Assembly: GCF_902859645.1 (NCBI RefSeq)
Contig: NZ_CADIJR010000053.1
Location: 1-45,162, forward strand
Reading direction: 5' to 3'
From: Achromobacter insuavis
GTDB taxonomy: Bacteria; Pseudomonadota; Gammaproteobacteria; Burkholderiales; Burkholderiaceae_B
DNA length: 45,162 bases
Shown here piece by piece: positions 22,801 to 30,783 of this stretch. Numbering within the stretch: position 1 is the first letter of the stretch; each line of letters opens with the position of its first letter. The notes beneath the pieces are model-generated. The model was not told the DNA's origin. It saw nothing but the letters and a program-made list of their open reading frames with translations, and did no database searches. Position numbers and translations under genes: made by a program.

Positions 22801-23570
22801 GCGATGGCCTGCTTTTGCAAAGGCAAGGCCCCTTGCCGCCCCCGAGGCAGGAGCTTCAGGCTGAATTCCGCATACAAGCGGACATAGAGTTCGCGCAGGC
22901 TTTTCACAGGTCGAAATCTCGCCTGCCGCACAACCGTAACGAAATCCGCGGGTGCAAGCTGATACAGCCGGGCAAGCTCGCGCGGCGCTACCGTCAGCAG
23001 GTCTTCAATATTCAAGCTGGCGGCGGCTTCCATGAACAGGGTCCAGGCATCCTCCTCCCTCAGGTAATCGACGCGGACGTTCATCTCGAACTGCCGCAAT
23101 GAGCCCGGATCCGGCACTTCGCAAAGGCTGCTCGATGCGATGACGATGCCGTCATGCTTGCCCAGCGCAGACTCGACCTCATGCGCGAGCGCCACCTCCC
23201 AGGCCTCTCTGCCCGCACGCCCACGGTGCAACAGAAAGTCTGCGTCCTCCAACAACAGAATCGCGCCTCGATGGCGCGCCTGGGACGTCATGGCCTCAAC
23301 CCGCGAAGAGCCTGCGCAGGAGGTCGGCAGCAGATCCGCTGTGCGCACAACCGACAATGGCCGCCCAAGCTGGGCCGCCAACCAGCGAGCCAATGCTGTC
23401 TTTCCCGTGCCTGATGGGCCATGCAAGGCGACCCGCGTACAGTTCAACCGGGCCAGCGCATGCCTGGCTTCCGTGGAAGGAATGCTGGTATTGAGCAGCT
23501 CGATCTGATGCTGTTCCAGTACTGGGTCCTGAAATACCGCTTCCGGTGTCAAGAATTCCGGTGAGTTCAC
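22797..23570 (-). CDS. AAA+ family ATPase coupled to the sirtuin
   Basis: A 257-aa single-module AAA+ ATPase: Walker A HGPSGTGKTALARWLA (~50-65), Walker B AILLLEDADF (~103-112), sensor-1 region IVIASSSL, and a lid region with LREEDAWTLFMEAA and LAPADFVTVVRQARF. The fold resembles the FtsH/p97-type minimal ATPases. The frame is open to a TTG at 23591, but the GTG at 23570 is preferred because GGAG lies 6 bases before it, while the TTG has no site and follows a stop by two codons. It overlaps the sirtuin gene by ATGA, so the two probably act together. Confidence 0.8.
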   Translation of the reverse strand: MNSPEFLTPEAVFQDPVLEQHQIELLNTSIPSTEARHALARLNCTRVALHGPSGTGKTALARWLAAQLGRPLSVVRTADLLPTSCAGSSRVEAMTSQARHRGAILLLEDADFLLHRGRAGREAWEVALAHEVESALGKHDGIVIASSSLCEVPDPGSLRQFEMNVRVDYLREEDAWTLFMEAAASLNIEDLLTVAPRELARLYQLAPADFVTVVRQARFRPVKSLRELYVRLYAEFSLKLLPRGRQGALPLQKQAIA

Positions 23571-23800
23571 AAATTGCTCCGAGGATTTCAACAGGAGCTA
23601 ATTCTGTGACGTCATTCGGACAAAACATGGCTGAATCGGCATTCGAGCTTTTCCGCGCGGACAGTTCTTCACAGACGATCACAATTCCCCAATATCCCTT
23701 TGCCTGACCCCACAAGACAATGGAAGCCATCGTTTCCTAAGGTATCCACAAAGGCTGTGGAACGCCTTGGATCCGCCCTTGGCTACTGGAGTGAAATCCC

Positions 23801-24097
23801 ATGCAGGTCCGCCATCGCATCCGCTTTCTCACCACCACACTGCTATTCAGTTTGGCAATCGCCACAGCCTTGGCCGAATCGGCCCCTCCCCCCACCGCTC
23901 CACGGCTTCCTGCCGCAACTCAAGGCGAACACCAATCCCAGACGGCCCCCGCCGCCCCCCAGGAACGCCTGCGCGTCGGCCTGTCCGACCCCGACACCAA
24001 GCTGGTGCTGCCGTGGTTCGTGACGACGCTGACCGATGCCGTCAACCAGGGCAAGTCGGCGAACGAGACCGGCAAGGCGCTGCTGGACGGCCTCTGA
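23801..24097 (+). CDS. Small secreted hypothetical protein
   Basis: A 98-aa protein with a clear signal peptide: basic RHRIR, hydrophobic FLTTTLLFSLAIATA, and a likely cut after ALA (residue ~25). A Pro/Ala/Gln-rich segment follows, then a short helical tail (VTTLTDAVNQGKSANETGKAL). GGAG lies 9 bp before the ATG. It would be periplasmic. No family recognised. It marks the return to high GC after the island and is convergent with the LysR gene. Confidence 0.65.
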   Translation: MQVRHRIRFLTTTLLFSLAIATALAESAPPPTAPRLPAATQGEHQSQTAPAAPQERLRVGLSDPDTKLVLPWFVTTLTDAVNQGKSANETGKALLDGL

Positions 24098-24133
24098 ACG
24101 CCGGCTCGCGAGCACGCGCCACGCGCTGGCGGG

Positions 24134-25036
24134 TCATAGCTCGTTGAGCGATTTTTCCCGCAGTTTTTCCACCAGGAACTCCACCAGCGAGCGGACCTTG
24201 CCGGCCATCAGCCGCTGGTGCGTCATCAGGGCGAACACCGGCCGGGGCGGCGTTTCCGAAGCCACCATCAAGGGCCGCAGGCGGCCCGCCGCGACGTGGT
24301 CGGCGATGGCCCAGGCCGGCGCGTAGACGATGCCGGCGCCGGCCGCGGCGGCGGTGACCACGCCATCCACGGTGTTCGAGCGCATGCGGGTCGGCACCCG
24401 CACGACGGTGGGCTTGCCCTTGTCCATCAGCGTCCACATGTCCTCGGTCGCCAGGTGGCTGTACACCAGGCCGTCGTGTTGCGCCAGGTCCTGCAGGCTG
24501 CGGGGCGTGCCGCGCCGCGCCAGGTAATCGGGCGAGGCGCTCAGCACCCAGCGGATGGACCCCAGGCGCCGCGCGACGAGGCTGGAGCTGGGCTGCTCGC
24601 CCACCAGCACCGCGAGGTCGATGCCCTCTTCCAGCAGGTTGACGGGGCGGTCCAGCAGATGCAGGTCGAGCGTGACCTTCGGATGCAGCACCAGGAACTT
24701 CGCCAGCAGCGGCTGCAAATGCACGCGCCCGTACAGCGTCGGCGCCGTGACGCGCAGCCGGCCGGAGGGATCGGCGGCGTCGATCCGCATGCTGCTTTCC
24801 AGTTCGTCCATGTCGGCCAGGAGCCGCTTGGCCTCGGCGTAATAGCGCTGGCCCGCCTCGGTCAGGCGCAGCGCCCGGGTCGAGCGCACCAGCAGCCGGG
24901 TGCCGAGACGTTCCTCCAGCGCGCTGATGTGGCGGCTGACCGAGGCCAGTGACACCCCGCTGACGCGCGACGCGCCGCTGAGACTGCCCTGGTCCACCGC
25001 CGCCACCAGCAGCGCCATGCCTTCCGATCGGTTCAC
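24134..25036 (-). CDS. LysR-family transcriptional regulator
   Basis: A 300-aa LTTR. The HTH is at ~5-65 (LLVAAVDQGSLSGASRVSGV, SVSRHISALEERLGTRLL, RLTEAGQRYY), and the substrate-binding fold at ~90-295 (GRLRVTAPTLYGRVHLQPLL, DLAVLVGEQPSSSLVARRLG, GAGIVYAPAWAIADHVAAG). The GTG at 25036 is chosen: it gives the usual LTTR N-terminus and has GAGG just upstream; ATGs at 25075 and 25093 are alternatives. It is divergent from the MFS gene, the classic arrangement in which the LTTR controls the neighbour. Confidence 0.88.
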   Translation of the reverse strand: MNRSEGMALLVAAVDQGSLSGASRVSGVSLASVSRHISALEERLGTRLLVRSTRALRLTEAGQRYYAEAKRLLADMDELESSMRIDAADPSGRLRVTAPTLYGRVHLQPLLAKFLVLHPKVTLDLHLLDRPVNLLEEGIDLAVLVGEQPSSSLVARRLGSIRWVLSASPDYLARRGTPRSLQDLAQHDGLVYSHLATEDMWTLMDKGKPTVVRVPTRMRSNTVDGVVTAAAAGAGIVYAPAWAIADHVAAGRLRPLMVASETPPRPVFALMTHQRLMAGKVRSLVEFLVEKLREKSLNEL

Positions 25037-25095
25037 CCTGCCCTCGCTTTGCGGCCCTTGCCGCCGGGATGTCATGCGGCTCCAGTATTTCATAT

Positions 25096-25135
25096 CTGCA
25101 AGGCTGCTTTACGGATTTTGCTATTCACTGCAAGG
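25096..25135. repeat. ctgcaagg direct repeats in the LysR/MFS divergent promoter
   Basis: Two copies of ctgcaagg at 25096-25103 and 25128-25135, 32 bp apart (about three helical turns), in the 148-bp gap between the LysR and MFS starts. They are possible regulator half-sites on one face of the helix. Confidence 0.3.
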
Positions 25136-25184
25136 ATCGCCACTTCCATACTGGGGCCCGTTTTCCCGACACCCGTATGCCGCA

Positions 25185-26573
25185 ATGTCTTCACCCGCCG
25201 CTTTTTCCCCCACGCCCCTGACACCCGCCGCGCGCCGTTACGCGATGCTGGCCGTGTCCCTGTCGATCTCGATGGCGACGCTCGATACCTCCATGACCAA
25301 CACGGCGCTGCCGTCGATGGCCGCGCAGCTCGGCGTCGGCGCCGCCGACGTGATCGGCGTGGTCACGATCTATCAGCTGGTCATGGTGGCGACGATGCTG
25401 CCGCTGGCCGCGCTGGCCGGAAAGATCGGCCACCGGCGGGTGTTCCTGCCGGCGCTGTGGCTGTTCCTGGCCGCCTCCGTCTGGTGCGGCGCGGCGCAGT
25501 CGCTGTGGTCGCTGGAGGCGGCCCGGGCCGCGCAGGGCCTGGCCGCCGCGGCGCTGATGGGCTGCAACATGGCGCTGGTGAGCGCCATCTACCGCAAGGA
25601 GGAACTGGGCCGGGGCATGGGCCTGAACGCCATGATCGCGGCCGCCTCGCTGGCGGGCGGGCCGGTGCTGGCGTCGGCGATGCTGACGGTGCTGAGCTGG
25701 CACTGGCTGTTCTATGTGAACGTGCCCTTCTGTCTGGTGGCGCTGGCGCTGGCCGGCCGGCACCTGCCCAGGTTGCCGGGCGACGGCAAGGCGCTCGATG
25801 CCGGCGCGGCGCTGCTGTGCGCGCTGGCGTTCGGGCTGGCGGTGCTGGGCCTGGAGCGCGCGGCGCAGCCGGACTGGGCCACCGCCCTGATCTGGGGCTG
25901 CGGCGCGCTGAGCTGGGCGCTGCTGCTGCGCCGCGAACGCCTGAGCGCGCACGCCATCGTGCCGCTGGACCTGCTGCGCCTGGCGCCCTTCTCGCTGGCC
26001 GTGCTGGTGTGCGTGCTGGCTTTCGCGGCGCAGGGCGCGGCCATGGTGGCGCTGCCTTTCCTGCTGAACCAGACGCTGGGGCGCGACATCGCCGAGGTCG
26101 GGATGCTGATCGCGCCCTGGCCGGTGATGGGGGCCTGCCTGGCGCCGTTCTCGGGCAAGTGGTCGGACCGGATGTCCGCCAGCCTGCTGGGCATGGTCGG
26201 TCTGGCGCTGCTGGCCGCCGGCCTGCTGGCGGTGAGCGCGCTGCCGGCCGGCGCGCCGATGTGGGCGGTGATGCTGCCGATGGCGTTGTGCGGCACGGGG
26301 TTCGGGCTGTTCCTGTCGCCCAACCAGCGCTTCATCATGTTCAGCGTGCCGGCGCACCGCGCCAGCGTGGCCAGCGGCCTGTCCGGCCTGGCGCGGCTGC
26401 TGGGCCAGACGATGGGCGCGGCCTTCGTGGCGGCGTGCTTTGTGTTCAACGCCCGCGCCGGCGCCACCTGGGCCTTGTGGGTGGCGGTCGGGTTCGCGCT
26501 GGCGGGAAGCCTGGCCAGCGCCCTGCTCGAACGCCTTGCGCGGCGCTCGCGGCAGGCGCTGGCGGCCTCGTAG
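25185..26573 (+). CDS. MFS transporter, DHA2 (EmrB/QacA) type
   Basis: A 462-aa major facilitator protein with about 14 hydrophobic segments, as in the DHA2 drug:H+ antiporters. Family hallmarks: TLDTSMTNTALPSMA in TM1, motif A ALAGKIGHRRVFLPAL between TM2 and TM3, and the TM5 motif C GGPVLASAM followed by LSWHWLFYVNVPF. The ATG at 25185 (MSSPAAFSPTPL) gives the normal N-terminus. It probably exports toxic compounds under control of the divergent LysR. No membrane-fusion partner gene is adjacent. Confidence 0.88.
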   Translation: MSSPAAFSPTPLTPAARRYAMLAVSLSISMATLDTSMTNTALPSMAAQLGVGAADVIGVVTIYQLVMVATMLPLAALAGKIGHRRVFLPALWLFLAASVWCGAAQSLWSLEAARAAQGLAAAALMGCNMALVSAIYRKEELGRGMGLNAMIAAASLAGGPVLASAMLTVLSWHWLFYVNVPFCLVALALAGRHLPRLPGDGKALDAGAALLCALAFGLAVLGLERAAQPDWATALIWGCGALSWALLLRRERLSAHAIVPLDLLRLAPFSLAVLVCVLAFAAQGAAMVALPFLLNQTLGRDIAEVGMLIAPWPVMGACLAPFSGKWSDRMSASLLGMVGLALLAAGLLAVSALPAGAPMWAVMLPMALCGTGFGLFLSPNQRFIMFSVPAHRASVASGLSGLARLLGQTMGAAFVAACFVFNARAGATWALWVAVGFALAGSLASALLERLARRSRQALAAS

Positions 26574-26621
26574 CGGCCCGGCGGCGCTCACCGCCCGGCG
26601 TCGCGTACCGTCCCGCAGCGC

Positions 26622-27356
26622 TCAGGCCGGGTGCCGCGCCAGGAAGTCCTGGATGGCGTCAAGGTAGCGCCGCGGCTGCGTCTTCCACGCTTCGACCAGG
26701 GTGGCCGCGGGCGCCAGTTGCGCCAGTTCCAGCGAGACGGCGCGCGGATGCAGCGGGTCGTTGCCGCCCAGGATCAGCAGCGGAATCGGGTTGCGCCGCA
26801 CGAAGTCGCGGCTGACGCTGAAGACGAAATCGCCGCCGAACAGGTTGTGCCGCAGGCCTTCCAGGGCCCGTTCGTCGATGGCGGGGTCGCGCTGGCGCAC
26901 GGTGTCGGCCCATTGGTCGAAGGACTCGCCGCGCTTGCCCTCCGGCCCGGCGATGCCGATGGGCTGTTGCAGGATCGCCGACGCCACGCGTTCCGGCGCC
27001 AGTTCGCACAGCTTGAGCGCGAACGACGAGCCGATGCAGGAGCCGATCACGTGGAAGCGCTGCACGCCCAGCGCGTCCAGCAGGCCCAGGTGATCCAGCG
27101 CATAGGTGGTCCAGCCGTCGCTGGCCAGCACCGGCGCGCGCGAGCGGCCGGCGTTGCGCTGGTCCGGGGCGATCACGCGGTAACGGCTGGCGAGCGCGGC
27201 CACCGGATCCGGATACTCGCGCGGCCGGCCGTCGCGCGTCACGCGCCACAGTTCGCGGTGCGACAGCATGCCGCCGGGGGCCAGCGCCAGCACGGCGTCG
27301 CCCTGGCCCTGGATGTCGAAATGCAGTTCGGCGTTGCCGATGTTCAGGATGGGCAT
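26622..27356 (-). CDS. Alpha/beta-fold hydrolase with Cys in the nucleophile elbow
   Basis: A 244-aa hydrolase. Typical strands and turns are present (LALAPGGM, RVIAPDQRNAGRS), but the elbow reads VIGSCIGSSFAL, placing Cys where Ser is usual, as in dienelactone hydrolase. The acid is D in LLILGGNDPLHP. The usual late His before the last helix is not seen (EAWKTQPRRYLDAIQDFL); the only near candidate is the His in DPLHP. It may have unusual chemistry or be non-hydrolytic. It is next to the broken Bug receptor gene (27 bp), on the same strand. Confidence 0.82.
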   Translation of the reverse strand: MPILNIGNAELHFDIQGQGDAVLALAPGGMLSHRELWRVTRDGRPREYPDPVAALASRYRVIAPDQRNAGRSRAPVLASDGWTTYALDHLGLLDALGVQRFHVIGSCIGSSFALKLCELAPERVASAILQQPIGIAGPEGKRGESFDQWADTVRQRDPAIDERALEGLRHNLFGGDFVFSVSRDFVRRNPIPLLILGGNDPLHPRAVSLELAQLAPAATLVEAWKTQPRRYLDAIQDFLARHPA

Positions 27357-27383
27357 GGCGGCCTCTTGGGCGTCGGTGAAGCG

Positions 27384-28358
27384 TTATTGCAGCGCCACGC
27401 CGCTGTCACGCAGCAGCGCCGGGAATTTGAGGGCGTCGCTGACGATGCGGTCGGCGAAGGCCCGCGGCTGGTCGGCGATCGGCTCGAAACCGATGGCCAG
27501 CAGGCGCGCGCGGAAGTCCGGTTCGGTGACGGCCTGGCGCACCGCGCGCCAGACGTCGTCGACGACTTCCGGCGCGGTGCCGGCCGGCGCCAGCAGGCCG
27601 AACCAGCCGGTGTCGCCCTCCATCTTCAGCCCGACCTGCGCCGCCGTCGGCACCTGCGGCACGGTGTCGCTGCGGTTGTCCTGCAGCACGGCGAGCGCGC
27701 GCACCTAGCCGTTGGCGATCAGGCTGGAGACGGCGGGCAGCGCCACGATGGCGGCGTCGATCTCGCCGCCCAGCAGCGCCACCACCGCCGGCCCCGCCCC
27801 CTTGTACGGCACGTGCTGCACGGTGCCCTGCACTTGCTGCTGCAGGCGGGTGAGCGCGCGATGGTTGCTGTTGCCGTAGCCCGGGGTGCCGATATTGACG
27901 ACATGCCGGCTGGCCGCGTCGCGCAGGCCGGCGATGTCGCGGACCGGCGAATCGGCGCGCACCACGATCACCGGCGGCGTGGCCGCCACGATGCTGATGG
28001 GCGCGAAGCTCTTGACCGGGTCATAGTTGATGGTGCCCTGGAACAGGGTCTGGTTGGCCACCAGCATGTCGCCGGTCAGCAGCAGGGTGTAGCCGTCGGG
28101 CGCGGCGCGCGCCACCTGGTCGGCGGCGATGTTGCCGCCGGCGCCGGCGCGGTTCTCGACGATGACAGGCACCTTCCACAGCGCCCCGAGCCGCTCGGCC
28201 AGGCCACGCCCGAGCACGTCCATGGCGCCGCCGGGGGCCAGCGGCAGCACCAGGCGCACGGGTTTGTCGGGATAGGCGGCGCTGGCCGGAACCATCGCGC
28301 CCAACAGGAATGCCACCGCCAGGCCTTGCACCCGGGTCCAGAAACGAGAGAACTTCAC
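27384..28358 (-). pseudogene. Bug/TctC-family periplasmic solute receptor, interrupted by an in-frame amber codon
   Basis: The frame begins at GTG 28358 (GGAG 8 bases upstream) with a signal peptide (VQGLAVAFLLGAMVPASA) and the Bug start YPDKPVRLVLPLAPGGAMD. It continues through VIVENRAGAGGNIAADQVA, DGYTLLLTG, VNIGTPGYGNSNHRAL and VPYKGAGPAVVALLGGEID. At SLIANG a TAG (minus strand, about 27705) stops it; the same frame then resumes with VRALAVLQDNRSDTVPQVPT and runs to TAA at 27384. Bug proteins usually read ANGK here, so a single AAG-to-TAG change would explain it. With that codon the protein is ~324 aa, normal for the family. Unless suppressed, no functional receptor is made. Confidence 0.83.
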
Positions 28359-28892
28359 ACCGCACGCTCCACAAAGCCCGCGGGCGTCCGGCGCCGCGCG
28401 GCGCCGGCCTCGGCCACCCCTTCGGTGTCGAACGCCCGCTTTACACAGCAAACAGGCTAAGAGGCGCGCCATTCGGCGCCAACGAAGGATTCCAACTATG
28501 GATATGCGGGCGTCGCCGCCCCATCCGCCGCCCGGGCGTCCCGATCCCGCCGCCTATCGATCCGCTGTCTATCAATCTTTAGGCAGGCTTCATAACACCG
28601 CGTTATCGCAGGCGTCGCGCCGTCCGCCGAAAACCCGAAAAAAACCCTTTCATTTCAATTGCTTGAGAACGGAATGCGAAAACCCGCCGCAGCCTTCCCA
28701 TAGTGGATTTCCCTGGGTCCCCGGCGCCTGGGCGCGCTGGCATTCTTTGGCCACCGCAGCACCTGGACGCACACAGAGACGAGGTCGTGTCATGCCGAGA
28801 CCAGTTCACCTTTCCCCCCCACGGCCCACCGCAGGCGGGCCGCGCATCGAGCCCACCCCCAAGCCAACCCGTATGACTTGCGCGGGCCTCGC
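28359..28892. other. 534-bp intergenic region between the Bug gene and the ABC importer
   Basis: It should hold the divergent promoters of the Bug-hydrolase unit and the ABC operon. The only clear structure is a perfect 20-bp GC-only palindrome at 28388-28407, 30 bp upstream of the Bug GTG. The middle (28630-28680) is relatively AT-rich, with an A-run and tttcatttcaattgcttgag, a plausible promoter zone. A plus-strand open frame (28498-28896) is Pro/Arg-rich and looks like chance. Confidence 0.5.
28388..28407. promoter_or_regulatory. Perfect 20-bp palindrome upstream of the Bug receptor gene
   Basis: The arms ccggcgccgc/gcggcgccgg meet without a spacer. An operator or a hairpin in the 5' leader is possible; in DNA of this GC content some such palindromes arise by chance. 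Confidence 0.35.
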
Positions 28893-29831
28893 ATGATCCG
28901 CCAGATCCTCAACCGCTTCACGATCTCGCTGCCCGTCCTGCTGGGCGTGGTGGTGGTGTGCTTCGTGCTCCTGCAGGTCGCGCCGGCCGATCCGGCCGCC
29001 GTGATCGCCGGCCCCACCGCCACCGCCGAGGAACTGGCGCAGGTGCGCCAGGAACTGGGCCTGGACAAGTCGATCGTCCAGCAGCTGTCCCTGTACGTGT
29101 GGCGCCTGCTGCACCTGGACCTGGGCCGCTCGATGATCTCCAACGTGCCCGTCATCGACGAGATCGGCGCCACCATCGGCGCGACCGCCGAGCTGATGCT
29201 GGCCAGCGTGGTCTGGTCGATCCCGCTGGCGATCCTGCTGGGCACGCTGGCCGCCTACCGCCGCGGCAAGCTGACCGACCGCTTCGTCATGACGCTGTCG
29301 GTGGTGGGCGTGTCGCTGCCGGTGTTCTGGGTCGGCCTGCTGCTGGTGCAGCACATCGGCGGTGCCGGCATCCTGCCGTACATCGGCCGCAACGGCCCGA
29401 TCTGGACCCTGGCCGGCCTGCAATCGCTGGCGCTGCCCGCGCTGACGCTGGGATCGGTGCTGATCGGACCGGTGGCGCGCATCACCCGCACCGCGGTGAT
29501 CGAGACGCTCAGCGGTGACTACGTGCGCACCGCGCGCGCCAAGGGCGCCGGCGAACGCCGCGTGCTGCTGCGCCACGCCCTGCGCAACGCGCTGCTGCCG
29601 ATCGTGACGCTGGTGGGCCTGCAGGTGGGCAACCTGCTGGGCGGCGCGGTGGTCACCGAGCAGATCTATTCCTGGCCGGGCGTGGGCCGCATGGCCGTCG
29701 GCGCCATCTTCGCCGGCGATTTCCCGCTGGCCCAGGGCGCGATCCTGGTGACGGCGCTGGGCTTCATCCTCATCAACCTGATCGTGGATCTGCTCTACGG
29801 CTACCTGGATCCGCGAGGCAACAAATCATGA
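28893..29831 (+). CDS. ABC transporter permease, dipeptide/oligopeptide type (DppB-like)
   Basis: A 312-aa inner-membrane permease with six hydrophobic segments. It begins IRQILNRFTISLPVLLGVVV, carries the FVLLQVAPADPA start motif of DppB/OppB proteins and the EAA-loop region RTARAKGAGERRVLLRHALRNALLP. The ATG at 28893 is chosen over the upstream TTG at 28878 because it gives the standard MIRxxxxR start. It is coupled by ATGA to the second permease (29828-29831), the first genes of the importer operon. Confidence 0.9.
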   Translation: MIRQILNRFTISLPVLLGVVVVCFVLLQVAPADPAAVIAGPTATAEELAQVRQELGLDKSIVQQLSLYVWRLLHLDLGRSMISNVPVIDEIGATIGATAELMLASVVWSIPLAILLGTLAAYRRGKLTDRFVMTLSVVGVSLPVFWVGLLLVQHIGGAGILPYIGRNGPIWTLAGLQSLALPALTLGSVLIGPVARITRTAVIETLSGDYVRTARAKGAGERRVLLRHALRNALLPIVTLVGLQVGNLLGGAVVTEQIYSWPGVGRMAVGAIFAGDFPLAQGAILVTALGFILINLIVDLLYGYLDPRGNKS

Positions 29832-30733
29832 GCGCAGGCACCACTTCCTCATTGGGCGGGCTGCCGCCCCAGGCCATGGCCACGCCGCTGGCGCGCATCG
29901 CGTCGCGCCTGCGCCGCGACCCGATCCTGCTGCTGTCGCTGCTGGCGGTGATCGCCATCGTGCTGGTGGCGCTGCTGGCGCCCTGGCTGGCGCCGCACGA
30001 TCCGTATTCGACCAACATGGCCATCGCCCGCAAGGCGCCGGGCTGGACCTCGGCCGACGGCATCCGCTATCTGCTGGGCACCGACGTGCAGGGCCGCGAC
30101 ATCCTGTCGCGCGTGATCTACGGCATCCGCGCCACGCTGATGCTGAGCGTGCTGGCGGTGATCGGCGGCTCGGGCCTGGGCGCCCTGCTCGGCATCCTGG
30201 CCGCCTACTACCGTCCGCTGGAAGGCGTCATCATGCGCGTGGTCGACGTGCTGCTGTCGTTCCCGGCGATCCTGTTCGGCCTGAGCCTGTCGGCGCTGAT
30301 GGGCCCGGGCACCACCAGCATGGTGCTGGCGCTGGGGATCTCGGCGATTCCCGGCATGGCGCGCATCGCGCGCGGCTCGGCCATGGTGGTGATGAAGCAG
30401 GAATACATGGAAGCCGGCCACGCCATGGGCTTCGGCAACTTCTACCTGATCACGCGCTATCTGCTGCCGAACTGCTCGTCGATGCTGATGATCTACGCCA
30501 CCCTGCAACTGGGCCACACCATCCTGCTGGGCTCGGTGCTGTCGTTCCTGGGGCTGGGGCCGCAACCGCCATTCGCGGAGCTGGGCAGCATGGCCGCCGA
30601 CGGCCGCAAGTTCCTGCAGATCTTCCCGCACATCTCGACCATTCCCACGATGACCATCTTCTTCATCGTGCTCGCCTTCAACCTGCTGGGCGACAGCCTG
30701 CGCGACGCGCTCGATCCCAAGCTGCGGTTCTGA
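29828..30733 (+). CDS. ABC transporter permease, dipeptide/oligopeptide type (DppC-like)
   Basis: A 301-aa permease partner with six segments. It has the DppC/OppC hallmarks APWLAPHDPYSTN, LGTDVQGRDILSRVIYGIRATL, the EAA loop EAGHAMGFGNFYLITRYLLPN, and LGLGPQPPFAELGSM near the end. It overlaps the DppB-like gene by 4 bp and is followed 50 bp later by the binding protein gene. Confidence 0.9.
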   Translation: MSAGTTSSLGGLPPQAMATPLARIASRLRRDPILLLSLLAVIAIVLVALLAPWLAPHDPYSTNMAIARKAPGWTSADGIRYLLGTDVQGRDILSRVIYGIRATLMLSVLAVIGGSGLGALLGILAAYYRPLEGVIMRVVDVLLSFPAILFGLSLSALMGPGTTSMVLALGISAIPGMARIARGSAMVVMKQEYMEAGHAMGFGNFYLITRYLLPNCSSMLMIYATLQLGHTILLGSVLSFLGLGPQPPFAELGSMAADGRKFLQIFPHISTIPTMTIFFIVLAFNLLGDSLRDALDPKLRF

Positions 30734-30783
30734 ACCGCGGCCCGCCCGGCCACACACCACAAACCACACAGGGGAACCGCAAC

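Noticed and set aside
23571-23800. Attachment site at the right island edge (tccaca/tgtgga repeat at 23745-23761)
   Set aside because: Only 6-bp arms, no matching copy at the left edge, no tRNA and no integrase.
26631-28460. Long plus-strand frame opposite the hydrolase and Bug gene
   Set aside because: Low-complexity Arg/Gly/Gln/His translation; the minus strand carries recognisable hydrolase and Bug sequence on both sides of the amber stop.
28498-28896. Plus-strand 132-codon frame before the ABC permeases
   Set aside because: Pro/Arg-rich, no convincing ribosome binding site, runs into the permease start; judged a chance frame in the leader.
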